Shown here piece after piece: positions 53,601-62,600 of a stretch of DNA of 64,000 nucleotides. The notes under the pieces were generated by a model that did not search any database, had not been told where the DNA came from, and was given only the letters and a program-made list of their open reading frames with translations. Numbering within the stretch: position 1 is the stretch's first letter; each line of letters starts with the position of its first letter. The position numbers and the translations under genes were made by a program. The DNA is from Halichoerus grypus (lineage: Eukaryota; Chordata; Mammalia; Carnivora; Phocidae): NCBI RefSeq assembly GCF_964656455.1, contig NC_135715.1:166562437-166626436 (forward strand), written 5' to 3'.

Positions 53601-56600
53601 TGCTCAGTACCTCTCTGTTCTCACCTCCTGCTCCTGTCCCCTTACTGCAGCCTCGGTTATATCAGGCAGGATCCTGCCTGGGAGCCTTGTACTTGCTCTT
53701 CTCTCCCTGAGCTGCCAGTCCCTCCCCAGCTCTGTGCTTGCTTTTCCTGACCCCACAGGTCTTTGTTTACATTTCCTGGCCCTGATGCCTCACCCCTAGC
53801 ACTCCCTACTGCCCTTGCTTACTTTAGTTTTCTCTGGAGCACTTACCATCCGATACAATGTATATTTTAGCTATTTGTTTTGTTTATTGCCTGAGTCTCA
53901 TTCCTGAATCACCAAGGCAGTAATTTTAGCCTTGTTTAGTGCTGTTTCCTCAGCACCTAAAACAACATCTGACACAACATAGGCCCTCAGGAAATATTGA
54001 TAATTAGAGCTTATTTCCTTTTGGAAGCAAGAGCTTTAAACACGAATCTGCCGCCCACATGGGTGATTAGCATTTATTAGACAACATAAACTCGTGGGTA
54101 CAAAGGCTCATAAGGGACTCACGAGGAGTGAAGATTCGTGAGGAATCCTCAGGAGCTGGGAAGGTACTTCTAAGTGAACTGTAGGAAGGGGTTCCTCGCC
54201 TTCATAAAGGTTTATATCCTAGTCGTTGTGCTTTATATGCAGCCTTAGGGGATACATGATGATGTAACGGTACAGTGAAGAAACATACAGGACAAAACCC
54301 TTCCAGAATTGGGGAAGATACTTAAAATGGTTGAAAGTCGTCTTCAGTATTTTTATAATTGTTTTAAAATGCTGTTTTGTAGAAACTTTGTCTTGTACCT
54401 CATAGGATTTATGTTTACCGCTACTCAAGATATTAAAATATTTTTTACTTTTCTACTATTACTTGTATTTTTTTCTCTCAGTTATTCTCCCATTCGGCTT
54501 CTTGAAGTATGTGTTCCATTCCCCAAAATATTCATTAAACGTCAGGCCCCATTAAAAGTGTCCCTTCTTCAGGATCTAAAGGACTTCTTTCAAAAGTAAG
54601 TTTTAGTTTCTTTGATCATCTGTTTTTGTGTACATAGACATGTGTCTATAATGTACACATATTTTAAAATATGAGGTTTGTTCATTTAGCTTTCTTTGAA
54701 AACAACTATTTTTCTAAATATATGTTACATATGCCTGATGTAAAAAAAAAAAATGTAGACTATATAAAAAAGAAATCAAACCCCCTTAGACATAACAGCT
54801 GTTAAAATTTTGATGTACATCCTTTTAGGTCTTTTTTATGTTGCAAACTTGTGTATGATTCTTAATTCAATAAAATAGAGTTTTGTATGTGTCATTTTTC
54901 TATTTATGTGAGATTAGAAAATTTAATTCCAACTTTTCTAAGGTGTTTAATGTTTGTTTTTATTAGAGTTTCACAGGTATATCTTGCTGTTGATGAAAGA
55001 CTTGCGTCTTTGAAAACGGATACATTTAGCAAAACAAGAGAGGAAAAAATGGAAGATATCTTTGCACAAAAAGAGGTCATTCATTTCTTTGACAGAAGCT
55101 CAAAAGTTAACTATTAACTTATCAGAAGTTTCTTTTGGGGTGTGTCTCAGACGGCTGGAATTGTTTTTTTCCCTGTAGATGGAAGAAGGTGAGTTCAAGA
55201 ACTGGATCGAGAAGATGCAAGCAAGGCTCATGTCTTCCTCAGTAGAAACCCCTCAGCAACTGCAGTCCATCTTCGAGTCCCTCATTGCCAAGAAGCAAAG
55301 TCTGTGTGAAGTGCTACAAGCTTGGAATAACAGGTGTGCTTTGCAGCCTGGTGTTTCTTGAATGTTTTTGCAAAATTTGCTCTGCCATGATGTTTTTAAT
55401 TTAAAGGACTTTATTAATTATGTTATTACATTTAGTTCTCAAATTGTAGAAGTTTTTCTTTTCCTGCCGCCACCTTTCCTGGATCATTTAAAACATATAT
55501 GCTCATCTTCAGGTAGTTTGTAAAGATAAAAAAACCAGATGAGGGCAGCTTTCAATGCTGTTTCAAATACTTAAAAGTGTGTGTGCTTATTGAATGTAAT
55601 ACACCTGAATTAGTATTTCATGGAGTGATTATTGGTTTTTAGGTCAGGACTTTCAAATATATTATTATGAGTGTCTTAGACCTTTATGTAAATTTTTATT
55701 GGGGGAAATATTTCCCTTTGATGCTTATTTAAAAGTTCAGTTGTATTATTATAGCATTATTTGTGGAGCATCAGCATTATGCTAGGCAGTGAGTAAGGCA
55801 CCAGATGGACATTCAGTCTTTTATTTGGTCTTATGAATCCTACAGTGTATATACTGTTTCCATTTCACAGAAGCTCTAAGAGTAAGGCATTTCCCCAAGC
55901 TGTATAGTTATTAATTGTCAGAGCCGGGTTTTGAGCTCAGGTCTGTTGGTCTCTAAAGCTCCTGTTTTTTGTTGTTGTTTGTTTGTTTTTGTTACATTAT
56001 GCTGTCTCTTACAATAACTTACTGTTTTATAACTACAGTCATATCACACACAGCTCTTGATTAGTTGGTTAGAAATAAGACAGAAACTTATGTATAATTT
56101 TAATATCTATTGCAATCGGAATAGGAAAATCTAGTTATTGTGGCTTCACAATTGTAAAGAGAAAATTTGTAAGTGTTATTCAGGATATTAGAAACAAACT
56201 ATATTCTCTCCCCTCCTCAACCCTTTTATTATAGATTGCAGGACCTTTTCCAGCAGGAAAAGGGTAGAAAGCGACCTTCAGTTCCTCCAAGTCCTGGAAG
56301 GCTGAGACAGGGAGAAGAAAGCAAGGTAAAGAAATGTGGTCTCATTTTTGGTCTTTCACTGATATAAATATTACAGTTAATTTCATTTAAGACACTTACA
56401 AATAGTAACTTAATACGTGGATTTAATAATATTAGAGTCTTTCATTTTGCAGTTGTGAGGTTTCAAAGAGACATCGCCTGGGTTAATTTTTTATCTTGCT
56501 TGAAATAAAATTGTTCGTTCATTTCAAACATTTATCAAAAGCCACCGTCTGTAGGCATCACTGGAGATAGCATCATGGAAAGAAGTTGGGGATGCTCTGA

Positions 56601-59600
56601 GTATATAATAGAGTCCTAATTTATTTTACTATGTAGTTTTGTGTGTTCTTTATTTCTGTGCTTAACTGAGAAGTTTTTCTTAAGGGACCTATCTATACTG
56701 GGTTAGTTCTGCACATTGATTTAATTGACTTTTCCTAACTGTATTTGTTTTTGTCTTATCGCATAACAAATTACCACAAACTTTGTGACCTAACACACAT
56801 GTTTATCCTTTTACATGGTCCAGGAGTCTGACACAGTATGGCTGGAATCTCTGCTCAGTCTCACATAGCTTAAGTGAAGATTTCGGCCAGGGCCGTTATC
56901 TTACTGCAGCTCAGGGTCATTTTCCAAGCTCATCCAGGTTGTTGGCAGAACTTAATTCCTACTGGTTATAGGACTGAGGTCCCATTTTTGTTGCTGGCAG
57001 TTGACCAGAGCTCATTCTCAACTCCTAGAGGCTGCCTGCATTTCTTGTCATGAGCTCCCTTTCATCTTCAAAGCTTACAACAATGCATGCTTCAGATTTC
57101 CTAATTCCTCCCCTCTGACCTCTAGACACAGGTTTGAAGGACTTGTGTGATTAGGTCACCACCTGGATAATCTCTCCCCATCTTAAAGTTAACCAATTTG
57201 GGACCTTAAATACATCTGCAGAATCCCTTCACAGCAGTATTTAGATTAGTGTTTAATTGAATAACTGGGGAAGGGGTGTGTGTATACCAGGGGGCAGGAT
57301 CCTTGGGGGCCATCTTAGAAATCTTCCTGTTATATGAACCATATTTTCAGGTAATTATTAATGCCTGTATAAGGGCTTAATTTTTTTTTTTTTAAGATTT
57401 ATTTATTTATTTTAGGGAGAGAGAGTGAGAGAGGGTGTGCAGGGGGCAGAGGGAGAGGGAGAGACAGTCCCAAGCAGACTCCTCACTGAGCACAGACCCC
57501 ATTGCAGGGCTCGATCTCATGACCCTGAGATCACAACCTGAGCCGAAACCAAGAGTTGGACGCTCAACCAACTGTGCAACCCAGGCACCCCATAAAGGCT
57601 TTTAATATACTGATATGATGGGGGACTTTGAAAGAATATTTTTTTTTTGTACAAGTGTATAGTATCTGTAAAGAAGTGTTTTCATAGAATGATAAATTCA
57701 AGTGCCTTAGATCTTGATGCTTCTTTTTTTTTCCTCAGAAACAACTGTGTAGGAATCACTTTTCTTTAAAGTTTAGGTGAAAGTAAGAGTAAGGGTTACC
57801 GAAGATGATTTGTACATTAGTATTTGTCACGTAATCTAGGTCCATTAATGGCTAACACAGACTGTTAGTGGCTTTTCCATTTGCCCACTAAGAAACTGCA
57901 AAGCTAGTGGTGTAAGACCTTTAATTGTAATATGTAGACACAGAATTGAAAATACAGAATCATTCAGTAGAAGATCATCTTTTTGAAGGTTTGAAAGTTG
58001 ATTTGAAAATCTGTAGCACTGCCTGTCTTTTCATTCGGTAACTAGTTTTTGAGTACTTTTAGGTACTATTCTAGGTTCAGGGCATATAGTTCTGAACAAA
58101 GGCCCTAGTGGAACATTTGTCTAATGCGGTGGAGACTGACAATAAACCAGTGAACAATGAACTTTTAAAAAACAAATGGGAAAAAGGCTGTGAAGAAAAA
58201 AATAAGGGAAATGGAGAGTATTGCCAGGGGAGTGGATGGTGGTGGGTTATTTTATATAGGGTGGCCAGGGAGGTCTCTCTGCTATGGTGAGCAAATCTAA
58301 GAATGTTCTAAGTAGCCATCTAGAAATGACTTTGTAATCAAATTGTATACAGGGTTAATAGTGATTCGAAATATATCTTAACCTATGGATAATGGGACTT
58401 GAATAAGTCCAGTGGATAATAAGAGATTAATGGGTAATCATAAGTAGTTTTTAGATGCTTTAATGCTAGGGAGTGAGCTACTGTTTGGAGCACGATTCTC
58501 CAAGTGTAGTTCAAGGACCCCTGGGGGTTTAAGTCCCTTTCAAGGGCTCTGCATGATTTCCCTTTTTCAGTTACATATTTATGTGAGGCTAGATTTTCTT
58601 TATACTTTTCAGTCATAATACTATAGCTCAACAGATTAAATGCAGAAGCCAGAGATGAACCTAGCTGTCTGCTAGACATTAAACTATTTGCAAAAATTTA
58701 AAACAGTGCCACTTTTACCATTTTTTTTTTTTTTGGTAAATTGGTATTTTTTAATTTGAACATGTTATTTATGTTAACGTATAAGGGTTTATTATTTTTA
58801 AAATGAATTAATAAATGCATATTCTAAAACTTTCTCAGTTTTAATTTCTAATAAAGTAAAAATCAAGTTATAACCCACATAAAAGCTTGAGTGTCTTAAT
58901 AATTCTTAAGACAATTTTAAAAGTGTGATTTTAATGTTTCCTTAAGAATAAAGTATTTACTTCTCTGCAGATAAGTACGATGGATGCAGCTCCAAGAAAT
59001 ATTTCTCCAGGGCTCCAAAATGGAGAAAAAGGTTGGTCCTTGAGTCTGGTGATCACTTGCTATTGGATTTAAAGAAATTTCTTCGTCTGTAAGTTATTTC
59101 AGTGGCTAATTTTGAGAATTTTTTCTGATACAGTTCTAGACTTTTTTTTCCTTCTTGTAGAGTGTTGTAGCACTGTCAGTTTAAGATTTCATAAAGTATA
59201 TTGCAAGAAAATAAATTAGGATATAGAAATACACGATATATAGAGATGGTTGCTGTTAGGGGAAGAGCAAAGAAAAAAAGGAAATTGAATTTTTGTTTTG
59301 CCTGTTCCAAAGTCAGCAGGTTTGACTGCAAAAACATTAGAAAGTTTAATTTATGTTTTTATGTTACTGACACCTTTCCTAGACCTAAGCTGTCTTTCAC
59401 AGTATTTCATTGAATGACTTGGTGCCACCCTAGAAAATTTGTAGGGAAATTTCCTTAGACTGTCTTTGTGGAATATGAGCTCAGCTCATAATTCTTGGCA
59501 TTTTCTATTATAATTAAGTGAAGTTTCCCCCTGGGAATGAGCATGTGATTTTTTCCCCAGTAGTGTCCTGATTTTATTCCCTATTAAACTGAATGGACTA

Positions 59601-62600
59601 GTGTTTAGGTAGCTATTATGGCCTAATGTAAAAGGATATTAGATAGGAATTAGACTTGGGTTACCGGTCACAGTGCTGTCGCTAGGACCTGACTGTGGTT
59701 AAGTCATATAACCTGTTTGGATATTTGTATCTATTTCTAAAGTATGTGCTAAAATGGCCTAACTAACTTTTAGGAAGCTAAAATTCTTTGGTTTAGGAAG
59801 TAGGAATATGAGTTGGCATTTTAAAAACATTCCTATTAGGTAGACATGGGCTCAGCGTTTTTAAATGATTCACTCAAGTTTGTTTTTCTTTAGAGGATCG
59901 CTTCCTAACAACCCTGTCCAGTCAGAGCTCCACCAGTTCTACCCATCTCCAGTTGCCTACTCCACCAGAGGTCATGCCTGAACAGCTGGGGGGAGGGCCT
60001 CCTGAACTCGACACGACCAGCAGCTCTGAAGGTGCACTTGAAGTCACTTTTACTGTGCTTGATCCAGAAAAGGAGAGCACTGCAAATGCTTTGATACAAT
60101 GCTTTCTTAAATCTCAGAGTTTGTAAATTTTATACTTGCTAGAAGTGCTGTCGGGGCGTGTGGGTGGCTCAGTCCCTTAAGCGGCCGACTCTTGATTTTG
60201 GCTCAGGTCATGAGGATCTCAGGGTCCTGGGATTGAGTCCTGAGTCGGGCTCTACGCTCAGCCGGGAAGTCTGCTTGTGGATTCTCTCTCTCTTCTCCCT
60301 CTGCTGCTCCTTCCTCTCGGGCTCATGTGCTCTTTTTCTCTATCTCTAAAATTAAAAAAAAAAAAAAAAAAAGTGCTATTTTAGATAGAGCTTTTTACCA
60401 TATCACTTCTTCAGTTGCACTGCTTGACATATAAATATCTCAGTAACAGAATGTTAGTCTGCTTCATCTGTTTTCTGGGGATATTGCTTTCTTGAGTCCT
60501 ATAAAGTACATGGTTGTTGCCTTGTCAGAAAATAAGAGAAATTGCAGCCATTTCTCCAACAACAACTATTTATTTCATTAATAGCAAATTTATGCCTTGC
60601 TTCTCTCTTTCCTTGCTTTCTATTTAAGCAGTAACTACTTAAGTAGTGTAAACTTTAAAAATAACTTTTAAATTGCAATTAAACTCTGATGTAACAACCA
60701 CAGCGCACATAACTGAGTTGAAGTGTTGACAGGAAGAGCAGTGGCTAAGTTCGCGCATGCTCAGGCAGTAATTACATCATGGCTGCTGCCCGGCCCCTAC
60801 AATGGGAAGCCGTTGATTATAGCATGATGCCAATTTCAGAGAGGGTCAGATGTAGAACAAACAGTGTGCTCCTTGGAGTCAGTGCTGTGTATGCTTCACT
60901 ATTGCCTCTTCTTTCATCCCCAAAGAGTCCTTATTCCTAGATCAGAAATTTTGTATCATAATTGGTAATTATGGTGTGCATATGTCTGTATTCCACAAAT
61001 GACAAGAAATAATGTTGATACTTTCTACTTTTTTTTTTTTTTTTTTACTCTTCCTGAATATTAACATAAAAGTAGCATATTTTTAATCCTAGATGTGTTT
61101 GATGGGCATTTGCTGGGATCCACAGACAGCCAAGTGAAGGAAAAATCAACCATGAAAGCCATCTTTGCAAATTTGCTTCCAGGAAATAGCTATAACCCTA
61201 TTCCATTTCCTTTGTAAGTATTATAAAAGTCAGTGGCTGTTGTTCGGTGGTTTTATTTTCACTTAATTAAAAAAAAAAAATTTTATTCTCTACGTATTTA
61301 AATATATTTATTTAACTATATATGTACTTCTCAATCCTAAATTATACTTCATCATAGTAAAAAAGGTGTCTTTTGGTGTAATGTAATTTGTAGAATTATT
61401 ATGTAGTAATCATCATCACATAGTAGATGAGTGGATGAAAAAAGCATTAACTAATATTGCTTAATGCTTAAGATTAATGGTTCTGAAAATAATTTTTTAT
61501 ATATATATTTTTTAAAGATATACTGCTACATCTGTTGATCCCATAATCATAGAAACACACTACTGGTTGTATATGAAGATGACATTACTGAGCTAATAAC
61601 TTACTGGGACGTGGTACTTTTCTATCAGTCGTGATGTATTAGTGACCCATACAAGTTTTCATGTGATCCTGTATGGGGCTCTCTGAGTAGGAAAGAAAAC
61701 AGGCTGCCCGTGAGAGTATGTTTTTTCCCCACTGGTTGATCTGTGTAGCCATCAAATGCTGCTCTTGTATGGTGGTACAAGTGTATCCAAAAGGTAGACA
61801 TTTGGGGGCGCCTGGGTCGCTCAGTCGTTAAGCAAGTCTGCCTTCGGCTCAGGTCATGATCCCAGGGTCCTGGGATCGAGCCCCGCATCGGGCTCCCTGC
61901 TCCGCGGGAAGCCTGCTTCTCCCTCTCCCACTCCCCCTGCTTGTGTTCCCTCTCTTGCTGTGTCTCTCTTTGTCAAATAAATAAATAAAATCTTAAAAAA
62001 ACAAAATAAGAGAAACGTCCTCTTTAAAAAAAACAAAACAAAAGGTAGACATTTGTTAATAAGGACCTTTGTTCTTAACTGACTTTTGTAATTATTTATT
62101 CAGTCAGTATTTAAATTTATTGAGTGCCCGCTCTAATGCCCGAGGATGTGGAACAAGATTAATAAGGAAGATCACTGCTCTTGGAGCTGTCTCAGGGAGG
62201 AGACGAGTAGAGAGTCACAGATTGATACTGCTACGAGTAGAGAGTCACAGATTGATACTGCTGTCTGTGAGGGTCCCTGTTTCCTCTACTTCAGACTCCA
62301 ATATCACAGTATCTTGAGTGGGTTATTGTCCCTCCTGGTGTATGGCCTTTGCCCACGCCCTCACTTTCTTCTTTAGTCATTAACTCCTGTGAATTCTTTC
62401 TCAGATAAACTTCAGACCCTCCCGCTAGCTCCCTGCCCTAGCCAGATTAGGTCTCTTTGTTACAGGCTGTCATGTTTCCCTCCTGGTACTTATCATAGAA
62501 GGTGATTGTATTTATTTGTAGCATTATGGGTTTCTTTATCCCACTGTACTATAAACTCTACCATGCCTATTTTTTTCCACCTCTGTATTGTTAACATCTT

